64,000 nucleotides of DNA from Oscillibacter sp041859815 (lineage in GTDB: Bacteria > Bacillota > Clostridia > Oscillospirales > Oscillospiraceae). The stretch spans positions 1 to 64,000 of the forward strand of contig JBFLFX010000001.1 in NCBI GenBank assembly GCA_041859815.1. The letters run 5' to 3'. This document shows, piece by piece, positions 54,250-62,780 of this stretch. A program made the translations under genes and the position numbers. The stretch's first letter is position 1. Every line of letters starts with the position of its first letter. The notes below the pieces were generated by a model. That model was not told where the DNA came from. It did not search any database and saw only the letters and a program-made list of their open reading frames with translations.

Positions 54250-55959
54250 ATGAACCCGGCATGTATTTATAAAAAGTGGCTTGAAACCGTGGCGGATGCT
54301 GATTTGAAAAGGCAATTACTTGCAATGTCGGAATCCGAAAAAAACGATGCGTTTTACAAGGAACTGGCGTTCGGTACCGGCGGATTGCGCGGCGTCATGG
54401 GGGCCGGCACAAACCGGATGAATGTTTATACCGTTTGCAGGGCGACACAAGGCCTGTGTGATTTTCTGAAGCGCCGAAAGAAATTGACTTCCGTCGCGAT
54501 TGCGTATGACAGCCGGATAAATTCAGAACTGTTTTCAAAATCCGCGGCTGAGGTAATTGCCGCCAATGGAGCAACCGCTCATATCTTTTCGGAGCTGATG
54601 CCCACTCCCGTTTTGTCCTACGCGGTCAGAAAACTCGCATGCGATGCGGGGATTGTGATTACTGCCAGCCACAATCCGTCCGAATATAACGGCTACAAGG
54701 TATACGGGAGCGACGGATGCCAGATTACGCTCCAAACGGCCGAAGCTGTACAAACGTGCATCGAAGCAGTGGATTTGTTTGCCGATGTGAAAAAGACGCC
54801 TTTTGAAACAGCTGTCCGGGAGGGCCGTGTCCGTTTTATGTCTCCGGATATTCTTGAAAGCTATCTTGATCTGGTGGAGCGCTGCTCTATCAATCCCGAA
54901 CTTATGAATGAGTCGGATTTAAAAGTGATTTATACCCCGCTTAATGGCACTGGGAACAAACCCGTCAGAGAAATCCTGTCAAGAGCCGGACTCAAAAATC
55001 TGACGGTAGTGCCGGAACAGGAAAATCCGGACGGTCATTTTCCTACTTGCCAAATGCCCAACCCGGAGGAACCTTCCGCCTTTGAACTGGCAATCGCGCT
55101 TGCCGGGAAAAACGAGGCAGATCTGCTTCTTGCGACAGACCCCGATGGCGACAGAGTGGGAGCAGCAGTAAAATACGGACACGGCTATAGATTGCTGACA
55201 GGCAATGAAACCGGATGCTTGCTGTTAAACTATATTTTATCTCAGAAAAAAGCTAAAAACATCCTGCCTGAACGGCCTGTGATTATCAAGACGATTGTCA
55301 CGAGCGCGATGGCAAACATGATAGCCGGAAAATATGGCGCGCGGGTCATTGACACTTTGACCGGCTTTAAATATATCGGCGAGCAAATAGGCGCATTGGA
55401 GCAAAAGCATCTGGAAGGCAGCTATGTATTGGGATTTGAAGAAAGCTACGGATACCTGCCTGAGATTTTTGTCAGGGATAAGGATGCCGTATCGGCTTCC
55501 CTGCTGATCTGTGAAATGGCTGCCTATTATAAAGAGAATCTTTCGACGCTGCTTGATGAACTGGAAAAGCTGTATAAACAGTATGGCTATTGGATGCACA
55601 AACTGCTGTCCTTCACCTTTCCAGGTGCTGACGGGCACAATAAGATAAACGCGATTATGAGCAGTTTCCGGAAAGAAACTGATCTGGAATATGCTGCAAT
55701 GCCGGTCATCAAAATCGACGATTACCTGGATTCTATGTCTTTGGATAAACAAACAGGCAGGAACGCCCGCCTGCTGCTGCCAAAATCCGATGTTATGGTA
55801 TTCTCGCTTGAAAAAAACTGCGAAATCGTGATAAGGCCCTCGGGCACGGAGCCGAAAATAAAATGTTATCTGACGGTTATGGCAAAGGATAGCTTCAGTG
55901 CAATTCAACTGCTCAATGCGCTTGAGGCTGATTTGGCCAACAAGCTCGAATCATTATGA
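54250..55959 (+). CDS. Phosphoglucomutase/phosphomannomutase
   Basis: A 569-residue alpha-D-phosphohexomutase of the PgcA type. The phosphoserine loop TASHNPSEYNGYK (Ser140), metal loop ATDPDGDR, sugar-binding loop GFEESYGY and phosphate-binding RPSGTEPKIK are all intact. GFEESYGY is typical of Firmicute enzymes acting on glucose and mannose phosphates. It interconverts hexose-1- and 6-phosphates, linking GH130 product and nucleotidyltransferase substrate to mannose-6-phosphate. The ATG at 54250 gives the family start. Confidence 0.92.
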   Translation: MNPACIYKKWLETVADADLKRQLLAMSESEKNDAFYKELAFGTGGLRGVMGAGTNRMNVYTVCRATQGLCDFLKRRKKLTSVAIAYDSRINSELFSKSAAEVIAANGATAHIFSELMPTPVLSYAVRKLACDAGIVITASHNPSEYNGYKVYGSDGCQITLQTAEAVQTCIEAVDLFADVKKTPFETAVREGRVRFMSPDILESYLDLVERCSINPELMNESDLKVIYTPLNGTGNKPVREILSRAGLKNLTVVPEQENPDGHFPTCQMPNPEEPSAFELAIALAGKNEADLLLATDPDGDRVGAAVKYGHGYRLLTGNETGCLLLNYILSQKKAKNILPERPVIIKTIVTSAMANMIAGKYGARVIDTLTGFKYIGEQIGALEQKHLEGSYVLGFEESYGYLPEIFVRDKDAVSASLLICEMAAYYKENLSTLLDELEKLYKQYGYWMHKLLSFTFPGADGHNKINAIMSSFRKETDLEYAAMPVIKIDDYLDSMSLDKQTGRNARLLLPKSDVMVFSLEKNCEIVIRPSGTEPKIKCYLTVMAKDSFSAIQLLNALEADLANKLESL

Positions 55960-55972
55960 GGATGTGGTCTAT

Positions 55973-56938
55973 ATGTTGTATCCGCTGAAATTTAATCCGA
56001 TCTACAAGCAGATCATTTGGGGCGGAACAAATATTTCAAGATATTTTCACCGGGATATCGGCTTGGATAAGGTGGCGGAGAGCTGGGAGCTCTGTTGCCG
56101 TGTTGACGGAACAAGCGTTGTATCTTCTGGAAAATTAAAAGGCAAGAGTTTGAGTTGCCTAATCCTCATGTATGGGGACAAGATTCTGGGGGGAACTACT
56201 TTCCGGAAGTTCGGCGCTCATTTTCCTCTCCTGATAAAAATAATCGACGCAAACGAAAATCTTTCTGTGCAGGTCCACCCCGGCGACGCTTATGCAAGAT
56301 CCAACGGTGAAAAGAACGGCAAGAACGAGCTGTGGTACGTATTGGAAGCCCGGGAGAACGCCGAGATTGTATACGGCATAAAACAGGAAGAAACCAAAGA
56401 GGAGTTCGTAAAGGCCATTTCAGAAAATAACATTGCGCAGACATTAAACATGGAAAACGTAAACGCCGGAGATGTTTTTTATGTGCCGGCCGGTAAAGTA
56501 CATGCGATCCTTGGTGGGATTCTGATTGCCGAAATCCAGCAAAACAGCAATACAACATACCGTATATTTGATTGGAACAGAGTGGATAGATCCGGCAAGG
56601 GCAGGACGCTGAATATTTCCGAAGCGCTTGATGTCATTGATTTCAACTCACAGAATAAACGTGAGCTTTGTCCTCAAATTGCTGATAACAAGGATTATTG
56701 CACCAATGCCGTCCTCAGATCCGAATATTTCAATATTGATCGAATCACCATACATCACTCCTACATAAGCGCATGGACTGACAGCTTTTTGGTATTGATG
56801 TGCATTAAAGGAAGCGGGGTGGTGTATTATGGCGGCGGGACATGCAGCGTCATACTCGGAGAAACCGTGCTTTTCCCGGCCTGTATCGGGGAGTTTACTA
56901 TAGATGGGGACATGACGCTGCTTTCCATATACATGTAA
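55973..56938 (+). CDS. manA: Mannose-6-phosphate isomerase, class I (ManA-like)
   Basis: A 321-residue cupin-type zinc isomerase. FNPIYKQIIWGG starts the protein; zinc ligands lie in LSVQVHPGDAYA and GKNELWYVLEA, and VPAGKVHAILGGILIAEIQQ with NTTYRIFDWNR is the conserved core. It interconverts fructose-6-phosphate and mannose-6-phosphate, joining the locus to glycolysis. It starts 14 bases after the mutase stop with GAGGATG upstream. Confidence 0.9.
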   Translation: MLYPLKFNPIYKQIIWGGTNISRYFHRDIGLDKVAESWELCCRVDGTSVVSSGKLKGKSLSCLILMYGDKILGGTTFRKFGAHFPLLIKIIDANENLSVQVHPGDAYARSNGEKNGKNELWYVLEARENAEIVYGIKQEETKEEFVKAISENNIAQTLNMENVNAGDVFYVPAGKVHAILGGILIAEIQQNSNTTYRIFDWNRVDRSGKGRTLNISEALDVIDFNSQNKRELCPQIADNKDYCTNAVLRSEYFNIDRITIHHSYISAWTDSFLVLMCIKGSGVVYYGGGTCSVILGETVLFPACIGEFTIDGDMTLLSIYM

Positions 56939-57012
56939 AAACACACGAATAAAGAGTGCGGAAGTTGTTACGATACAGGGGAAAATGTGATAAGAAAAGA
57001 GGTGATTATTAA

Positions 57013-57129
57013 ATGTCATTTAAAAACCCGGATAAATTAAAAAAGAAAAATACGGCAAAAAAAGTCCTTCCACATTCCCCCATTAACGCAAAAGCAGTAT
57101 CGGCAATAAAACCCAAAGAGATGCAGTAA
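57013..57129 (+). CDS. Tiny lysine-rich peptide 1
   Basis: A 38-residue peptide (SFKNPDKLKKKNTAKKV at the start) with AGAGGTGA upstream of the ATG. Its beginning M-x-x-KNP-x-K-x-KKK resembles the next small gene. The predicted charge is strongly positive. Function unknown. Confidence 0.5.
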   Translation: MSFKNPDKLKKKNTAKKVLPHSPINAKAVSAIKPKEMQ

Positions 57130-57213
57130 GGACAATCAAATAAAGCGGTAATTTATCAGCAAGCGCCATCAGATTATAAAAACAATAATTGCGCGGAGAG
57201 GAAGTGATATTAA

Positions 57214-57327
57214 ATGGGAGATAAAAATCCGAAAAAGCCGAAGAAAAAGAAGAAAATTGTTGTGAAAATTGCTGTGCAGCCCCCAGTTGCCACGGAAACC
57301 TTTACGGTAAATAATACTAAAAAGTAA
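57214..57327 (+). CDS. Tiny lysine-rich peptide 2
   Basis: A 37-residue peptide (GDKNPKKPKKKKKIVVKI) with GAGAGGAAGTGA upstream of the ATG, the same leader arrangement as the preceding peptide gene. Short Lys-rich proteins of this look are seen in gut Clostridia, but I cannot give a function. Confidence 0.5.
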   Translation: MGDKNPKKPKKKKKIVVKIAVQPPVATETFTVNNTKK

Positions 57328-57349
57328 TCGGTTTACATCGCGGAATATT

Positions 57350-57761
57350 AAAATCCAGGAAAAAGATTTACAGATGGGAGGACTGCTACTCCACAGGGTA
57401 CGATCCCGAAACCGGCAAGCAGATCTCCAATAACATCCTTGGCAAAACGCAGGGCGAACTCGAGGAAAAGCTGAAAAAAGCGATTGACGATACAAGAGCG
57501 ATCGACGTCCGGCACCCCGAAGGGTACACGGTGGCATGTTGGGTGCTGACCTGGTTTGAACTGTACTCCAAGCCCAACATCCGCCCTTTCACGGTAGAGT
57601 ACTATCAGAATTTTATCAGGGACTACATCGTGCCCAAGATCGGCGACATCCCGCTCAGCAAGCTGGCCCCACGGGGATATCCAAGAAGCTCTGTAACGAC
57701 CTTAGCGTTGGCCGATGGCAGCATGGACGACAAAGCACTGCTCGATTGGATTCTGGATTGA
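57350..57761 (+). pseudogene. Truncated tyrosine recombinase (integrase)
   Basis: The frame reads KIYRWEDCYSTGYDPETGKQ and ILGKTQGELEEKLKKAIDD, then TVACWVLTWFELYSKPNIRP and VEYYQNFIRDYIVPKIGDIP, which are the arm-binding and SAM-like core-binding domains of Tn916/phage-type integrases. After LSKL the frame shifts (a second frame gives TGISKKLCNDLS) and then ends. The whole catalytic domain with R-H-R-Y is missing, and no start codon is seen. Confidence 0.8.
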
Positions 57762-57765
57762 GACT

Positions 57766-57809
57766 AAAAATACGGCCGCCGGAATTTTACTTCCGATGGC
57801 CGTATTTTA
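57766..57809. terminator. Bidirectional terminator
   Basis: AAAATACGGCC (57767-57777) pairs with GGCCGTATTTT (57798-57808); the inner bases can also pair (GGAA/TTCC). It lies just after the stop of the serine recombinase gene on the minus strand. Confidence 0.75.
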
Positions 57810-57810
57810 T

Positions 57811-59493
57811 TTATGCGGTCTGCTTATCCTGTGCATTGTGCTCTGTCCCGGATGGTGCCGGTGGTTGTGGCATCGTGCCAAACCATTCCTTCTGATTCAC
57901 ATAGCCGATAAATTTATAATGGATGTCCACCCGCTGGCTTTTGCTGCCATCGGGATTGATGGTTTTTTCATACACCACAATCTTTTCGATCAGTTCGTTG
58001 AGGATATGGGCATCCAGTTCCGTGATATCGGTGTACTTCCAGATAATCGGCAGGAATTTTTCAATGTCGTCGTAAATCTTCTCACAGCGTGTAATCTCGG
58101 CTACCAGCTTTTCCCGCTGGCCCTTCAGTAATTCCTGCTCCCGTTCGTAGCCGGGGGCCATCGCCTGATACCGTTTCTCGCTGATGCGCTCCAACGCCGC
58201 ATCCTCATAGAGCTTCGTAAGTATTTTTGACAATTCACCGACCCGCTTGTCCACAGCCTTGAGCTCGCGTTTGCAGCGCTCGGTTTCCTGCTTCTTCTTA
58301 TCCGTTCTGGCGGCGATGAGCATATCCATGTATTTCTGCGTGGCGAGCTTTGCGGCGGATGCGTTGCGCCGGATGTCCTCCAACACCAGGCGGTTGAGGG
58401 TCACCCAACCGATGGCATGGGAGGTACAGCGCTGTTTCCCGTAGTTCTTGTAGACCCAGCAGGAGAAGCCGGTATATCGTCCCTTTTTTGCGTCGTAGCT
58501 CACATTCAGGGAGGAGCCGCAGTCGGCACACTTAACCAGCCCTGCGAAGGGCTGCACTTCGCCGCTTAAATTTTCCCGCCGTTTTGCGCGCATCATCTGA
58601 TGTACCGTAACCCATATCTCCCGCGTGATGATCGGCTCGTGGGTGTCCTCGGCGATCACCCATTCCTCCTCCGGGGCCGCGATTCGCGTCTTATCAAAAA
58701 AGCCTTTGGTTTTTGTCCGTCCAAATACCGTTTGACCCAGATAAACGCGGTTGTTGAGGATCGCCCGGATGGAGGTGGCATGCCAGTCGAAAGGCTTTCG
58801 CCAGTAATCACTGTTCTTGTAGTAATCCGGATTGTTCTGATTGAAATATGCCTGAGGGTTCAGAATACTGCGCTCCCGCAGAATTTTTGTCATCCGCACA
58901 TAGCCGATGCCATCGGCGAACATCTGGAAGATCTCACGCACAACGTCTGCGGCAGGAGGATCAATGATCAGTTTGTGCCGGTCGCCGGGATCTTTCTGAT
59001 AGCCGAACGGCGCCCGGCTGCCGATAAACATTCCGGCTTTCGCCCGCGCCCGATGTGCCGCCTTTGTCTTGCTGGACGCCTGCCGCGCGTAGAAGGAATT
59101 GATGACGTTGGTGAATGGCAGGACGAGATTATCGATGCCGTTTTTTGAGTCGATGTTCTCCGCCACTGAAATAAAACGTACGCCTTTTTCCTCAAAGTAG
59201 TGTTCAATGTACATTCCCATTTGCGCGTATTCGCGACCGAATCGGGATAGGTCCTTTACGATCACCATATTGATGTTTCCTGACTCAATATCGTCCAGCA
59301 TCCGCTTGAAGTTCGGGCGGTCGAAGTTTGTGCCTGACCAACCATCGTCGCAATAATATCCGCCAATGGCAATGTGGTGGTCGCTGCAATATTGTGTAAG
59401 CAGCGTTTTCTGTGTCTGAATACTGCCCGATTCACCTACGCTGCCGTCATCCTGGCTGAGCCGGCAATAAATCCCGGCTGTTTCTGTTGCCAT
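57811..59493 (-). CDS. Large serine recombinase (resolvase family, DUF4368 type)
   Basis: A 560-residue site-specific recombinase. Resolvase domain: YCRLSQDD with catalytic Ser13, MVIVKDLSRFGREYAQMG. Recombinase domain with the DWHATSIRAILNNRVYLGQT segment, then a zinc ribbon (LVKCADCGSSLNVSYD and downstream Cys), a coiled coil (~residues 390-470) and a C-terminal DUF4368-like region (LNELIEKIVVYE). It is of the TndX/TnpX class that excises and integrates mobilizable transposons. ATG 59493 has AAGGGGGC upstream. It marks one end of the mobile element at the right of the window. Confidence 0.93.
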   Translation of the reverse strand: MATETAGIYCRLSQDDGSVGESGSIQTQKTLLTQYCSDHHIAIGGYYCDDGWSGTNFDRPNFKRMLDDIESGNINMVIVKDLSRFGREYAQMGMYIEHYFEEKGVRFISVAENIDSKNGIDNLVLPFTNVINSFYARQASSKTKAAHRARAKAGMFIGSRAPFGYQKDPGDRHKLIIDPPAADVVREIFQMFADGIGYVRMTKILRERSILNPQAYFNQNNPDYYKNSDYWRKPFDWHATSIRAILNNRVYLGQTVFGRTKTKGFFDKTRIAAPEEEWVIAEDTHEPIITREIWVTVHQMMRAKRRENLSGEVQPFAGLVKCADCGSSLNVSYDAKKGRYTGFSCWVYKNYGKQRCTSHAIGWVTLNRLVLEDIRRNASAAKLATQKYMDMLIAARTDKKKQETERCKRELKAVDKRVGELSKILTKLYEDAALERISEKRYQAMAPGYEREQELLKGQREKLVAEITRCEKIYDDIEKFLPIIWKYTDITELDAHILNELIEKIVVYEKTINPDGSKSQRVDIHYKFIGYVNQKEWFGTMPQPPAPSGTEHNAQDKQTA

Positions 59494-59525
59494 ATTGTTG
59501 CCCCCTTTCGCAACACACAATACCG

Positions 59526-59729
59526 TTATTCCTTTTCCGAAGCTATACCAGAATCCAACAAAATTTCATTCGGAATCTCGTCAGGTTCAGATGCCTGAAA
59601 GGAATCGGAAATTAAATCCCCGACCTTTTGGAACAGGTCTTTGTCTCCATCGTAAAAGCTGAAGGTCACATACTGCACGCCGTGAATCATCGTGCTGTTG
59701 ACTCGGAAATCACCTTTGAATAAAAACAT
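59526..59729 (-). CDS. Small conserved mobile element protein
   Basis: A 67-residue acidic protein (FLFKGDFRVNSTMIHGVQYV, then an acidic C-terminal tail). AGGAGG lies 6 bases before the ATG at 59729. It sits between relaxase and serine recombinase genes, a position where such elements often carry a short unnamed gene. No function assigned. Confidence 0.6.
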   Translation of the reverse strand: MFLFKGDFRVNSTMIHGVQYVTFSFYDGDKDLFQKVGDLISDSFQASEPDEIPNEILLDSGIASEKE

Positions 59730-59757
59730 AATTGCCTCCTGTCTCATAATCGTACTG

Positions 59758-61095
59758 CTACTGCAAGGCCTGCTGCCAGGTTTGCTCATCCTCATGGTCA
59801 TCCGCCTTATGACCAAGGGCAATTTTCTTTTCACGCTCTTTGGTGAACACTTTTCGGTCTGTGTACGGATTCAGAGTTGTGGCATCCTTTACGGGAACAT
59901 CGTCCTGAGTCCGTTCCAGAGCGTGTCCCAGCTGTGCCACATTGCCCAGAGCACCAGCAAGATTACCGGGATCAGTAGCCATGCCGGGCTGAGGCATGGC
60001 AGGTGCAGATGCGGAAGAGAGATACGCCGCGCGTTCTTTTTCCCAGCCTGCTGCATCGTCTCCCGCACTGCCGCCACATCCCGTGCCAGCACCGCGATCT
60101 GCTCCTGGGTCGGGTACGTTCTCGGCCTTTGGGAAAACTCCCGCACAAGGGCCGCCTGCACGGCCACACGGTGCTCCAGCGAGGCCAGCATACTCATCAG
60201 TTCCGCCCACTCCGCCTGCGTCGGATGTGACTCCGGCTGTGCCGGTATGGCCGGCTCTTGCCGCATCATCGAACCCTGTGGATGATTCAGCCGTTTCAAT
60301 TCCTCCATGGACAATTCCCGCTCGGATTCGGAACTCACGTTCCATCGCCTCCTTCAAATATCGTTCGTCGTGCAGCCGGTCATCCCGGCACTTCATTCCA
60401 CTTAGGGTTGTGTAAGTGATATTTTTTCTGGAATCCTGCCAGCGGATGTCGTAACCCTCGGTGCGCATCAGGGTGATGAACTCCTCACGGGTTCCGGCGT
60501 AGCGCATGCACTCGTCGATGGTGTCCATGAGCCGGAACTTCCAGCTCTCGCCCCGGGCGGCGGTGTGGTATTCCGCCGTGGACATGGACTTCACTTTTTT
60601 CTTTTTCTGGTCTTTCTGAAATACTGGCAGGTTAAACATCTCGCACACCTGATCGTTTCGCTGCCTGAGCTCGACCAGCTCCGGTTCGCTGATGTGGAGC
60701 TTTCGTCCGTCCTCCAGTGAGACGCTGTTGATGATGAAGTGCGAGTGGACGTGGCCGCGGTCGGTATGGGTGCAGACCAGCACCTCGCGGCCCTCGAAAT
60801 ACTTACCAAGCTCCATCGCCGCCTCGTGCGCCGTGACCGGATCGACGTCGGCACCCTTGGGGAAGGACTGTACCATGTGGAAAAACAGGGTTTTGTCATC
60901 CTTATGGTAGAGCAGCTTCGTACAGAGAAAATCGTCATAGACGCTTTCGGGTCGGCAATTGATGCCGCTGATCAGAGCCTGTCCCTGCCACAGCGTTTTC
61001 TCCTCCCGCTTCGTGTACGCCATGACCGCCGCCATGCAGGGACGGTTCTGCCCCCTGGGGTAATTCGTAAAGCTGATGATGGCTATTTCGTCCAC
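59758..61095 (-). CDS. Relaxase/mobilization nuclease
   Basis: A 445-residue MobA/VirD2-like relaxase. The HUH metal site is VCTHTDRGHVHSHFIINS (residues ~108-125), preceded by a Tyr-containing N-terminus (VMAYTKREEKT); LDLK-like and YDIRWQDSRKNITYT segments follow. It nicks at oriT and pilots the strand during transfer. The C-terminal 180 residues are low-complexity (Gly/Ala/Asp) and end in HKADDHEDEQTWQQ, a tail typical of this relaxase group. The start is GTG at 61095, overlapping mobC by 13 bases. The low-complexity region also encodes another protein in a different frame. Confidence 0.9.
   Translation of the reverse strand: MDEIAIISFTNYPRGQNRPCMAAVMAYTKREEKTLWQGQALISGINCRPESVYDDFLCTKLLYHKDDKTLFFHMVQSFPKGADVDPVTAHEAAMELGKYFEGREVLVCTHTDRGHVHSHFIINSVSLEDGRKLHISEPELVELRQRNDQVCEMFNLPVFQKDQKKKKVKSMSTAEYHTAARGESWKFRLMDTIDECMRYAGTREEFITLMRTEGYDIRWQDSRKNITYTTLSGMKCRDDRLHDERYLKEAMEREFRIRAGIVHGGIETAESSTGFDDAARAGHTGTAGVTSDAGGVGGTDEYAGLAGAPCGRAGGPCAGVFPKAENVPDPGADRGAGTGCGGSAGDDAAGWEKERAAYLSSASAPAMPQPGMATDPGNLAGALGNVAQLGHALERTQDDVPVKDATTLNPYTDRKVFTKEREKKIALGHKADDHEDEQTWQQALQ
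59889..60338 (-). CDS. Nested MobB-like membrane protein in another frame of the relaxase gene
   Basis: A 149-residue protein wholly inside the relaxase coding region. It begins at GTG 60338, 9 bases after AAGGAGG. It has a polar N-terminal half, a helical region (VAVQAALVREFSQRPRTYPT, then VAAVRETMQQAG) and one strong C-terminal transmembrane helix (LSPAWLLIPVILLVLWAMW). The arrangement resembles mobB nested in mobA of RSF1010-type plasmids, where the product aids relaxosome-membrane contact. Both frames have coherent features, which argues for true dual coding. Confidence 0.7.
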   Translation of the reverse strand: MSSESERELSMEELKRLNHPQGSMMRQEPAIPAQPESHPTQAEWAELMSMLASLEHRVAVQAALVREFSQRPRTYPTQEQIAVLARDVAAVRETMQQAGKKNARRISLPHLHLPCLSPAWLLIPVILLVLWAMWHSWDTLWNGLRTMFP

Positions 61096-61397
61096 CTCCC
61101 TCGCTCGGCGATCTCCCGCAGCGTCTCGCTGATCGCTTTCAGCGCCTGCGCCGTTTCACCGAGATTGGCAACCGACACTCTGCCCATGTTGGCCAGCATC
61201 GTGAGCTGGTTAAGGTTGTTGCCAATGGCGCGCTGCTGTTTCAGAACTTCCTTTAGATCTTCCACGACCACCACCTGCCTGCCGAGGCAGCATCGGGTAA
61301 CGTAGTCGCTCTGGGAGAGCCGGGCCTGTTTTGCTTTTTGCTTGATGGTGTCCAGATCGCCGGATGCGATCCGAATGCTGAATGTCGTATTCTTCAT
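61083..61397 (-). CDS. mobC: Plasmid mobilization relaxosome protein MobC
   Basis: A 104-residue protein with an N-terminal ribbon-helix-helix (TTFSIRIASGDLDTIKQKAK) and the MobC motif (LKQQRAIGNNLNQLTMLANM). It assists relaxase binding and strand separation at oriT. GGAGG lies 5 bases before the ATG. Translationally coupled to the relaxase gene. Confidence 0.88.
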   Translation of the reverse strand: MKNTTFSIRIASGDLDTIKQKAKQARLSQSDYVTRCCLGRQVVVVEDLKEVLKQQRAIGNNLNQLTMLANMGRVSVANLGETAQALKAISETLREIAERGRWTK

Positions 61398-61534
61398 TCG
61401 TTCCTCCGTCCTACCGGGTGTGGGGCAGGGCCCCGCAAACTGGGCGTTTGGCAGGGCGGCGGCTGTGTGGCCGACGTCCAGACAAACGCGATGCTGGCTC
61501 TCCCCGAAAGGGGAGAAATTCCCCCGCCGGGCAT

Positions 61535-62638
61535 CTACGCATCCTCCCGTGACAGGTGTGACGGCTGTGACAGCAGATTCGGTACTGGGCCTGTATCGGT
61601 TTTCCCGTCATTCCCGTCACTGCCGTCACCAACAAGAGCCAGACGCAGCTCCCGACGGTCGCGGGTGCGGTGGGTTTCAAACGTAATTTCGCACGCCGCC
61701 AACTCGTCCCGGCAGCGGATCAGCCGCTTGGTCAGCGCGGCCGGGACGAGCGGTTCACCGCTCAGCTCCGCCAACGCTTCCGCCAGCTCCGTGGCTGTGC
61801 CGGTGAACGATTTGCGCTGGCTGAGAAATTCAGAGAGAAAAATAGTGAGCTTATCTTGCGGCCGTGGCTCCGTGGTAACGCTGTCCGAGAGTAGCTTCCA
61901 GATATGCGTTTCGGTATCAAACTCCAGCGTCAGCTCCCGGTACTCAATGTCTCGCCCGGTACAGTAAAGTGTCGCGGTGCTGCCGCCGCGCTTGTCCTTG
62001 CGAAGGACGAAGTTAGAGTCCGTCGCGCCGCTGATGCCTGTGGTGCCGGAAATCATGTTCATGGGATCATCGTCGTTCATTTTCCGCAGGTGGTGGATGA
62101 GCAGAATTGCGATGCGGTGTTTGTCCGCCAGCTCCTTGAGGATGCCGAGGTCGCGGTAATCGCTGGCGTAGGGATTGACATCATTCGCTATACCGCGGAT
62201 GCGCTGGAGCGTGTCGATGACAATGAGCGCGGTGCCGGGATGCTCTTTGAGGAAGCGCTCGATCTGCTGCTCCAGACCGCCGCGGAGCTTTTCCGACATG
62301 GTGGCAAAGAACAGATTCGGTGGCGCGTCGTCCGTGATGTCCAGCAGCCGGTTCTGGATGCGGGAATAGCTGTCCTCCAGACAGAGGTACAGCACATCGC
62401 CTTGCACAGACGGGAACTCCCACACGTTATCTCCCTTGGCAACACACAGGCACAGCCACAGTGCCAGCCACGATTTTCCCACCTTTGGCGCGCCAGCGAG
62501 GATGTGCAGCCCCTGGGGCAGAAGTCCGCCGATGGTGAAGCGGATCGGCGGCAGCGGCGTAGTCATCAGGGTTTCGCCGTCTATGGCGTCCAGCCTGTGT
62601 TGGTTCACCGTAGCCGCTGGTTCTTTGGTAATTGACAT
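61535..62638 (-). CDS. RepA-like AAA family ATPase (AAA_25)
   Basis: A 367-residue RecA-fold ATPase: Walker A GAPKVGKS at about 50-57, Walker B LIVIDTLQ, and the LLIHHLRK motif, as in plasmid RepA hexameric helicases. The C-terminal 100 residues form a winged-helix-like region. It is common next to relaxase modules of Firmicute integrative elements and probably acts in their replication. AAGGAAGG lies upstream of the ATG. Confidence 0.87.
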   Translation of the reverse strand: MSITKEPAATVNQHRLDAIDGETLMTTPLPPIRFTIGGLLPQGLHILAGAPKVGKSWLALWLCLCVAKGDNVWEFPSVQGDVLYLCLEDSYSRIQNRLLDITDDAPPNLFFATMSEKLRGGLEQQIERFLKEHPGTALIVIDTLQRIRGIANDVNPYASDYRDLGILKELADKHRIAILLIHHLRKMNDDDPMNMISGTTGISGATDSNFVLRKDKRGGSTATLYCTGRDIEYRELTLEFDTETHIWKLLSDSVTTEPRPQDKLTIFLSEFLSQRKSFTGTATELAEALAELSGEPLVPAALTKRLIRCRDELAACEITFETHRTRDRRELRLALVGDGSDGNDGKTDTGPVPNLLSQPSHLSREDA

Positions 62639-62780
62639 TTTGATCCTTCCTTTCTTTTGAGAATTGAGAGACTCTTGGTTCTATCGTCAGTGTAGCAACT
62701 TTCCCTCTTGCGGTCTCCGTTTGAGCGTGATAACATATAACAGGCAAAAACAATTTATCGTATATAGCTTGGAGGGACAC

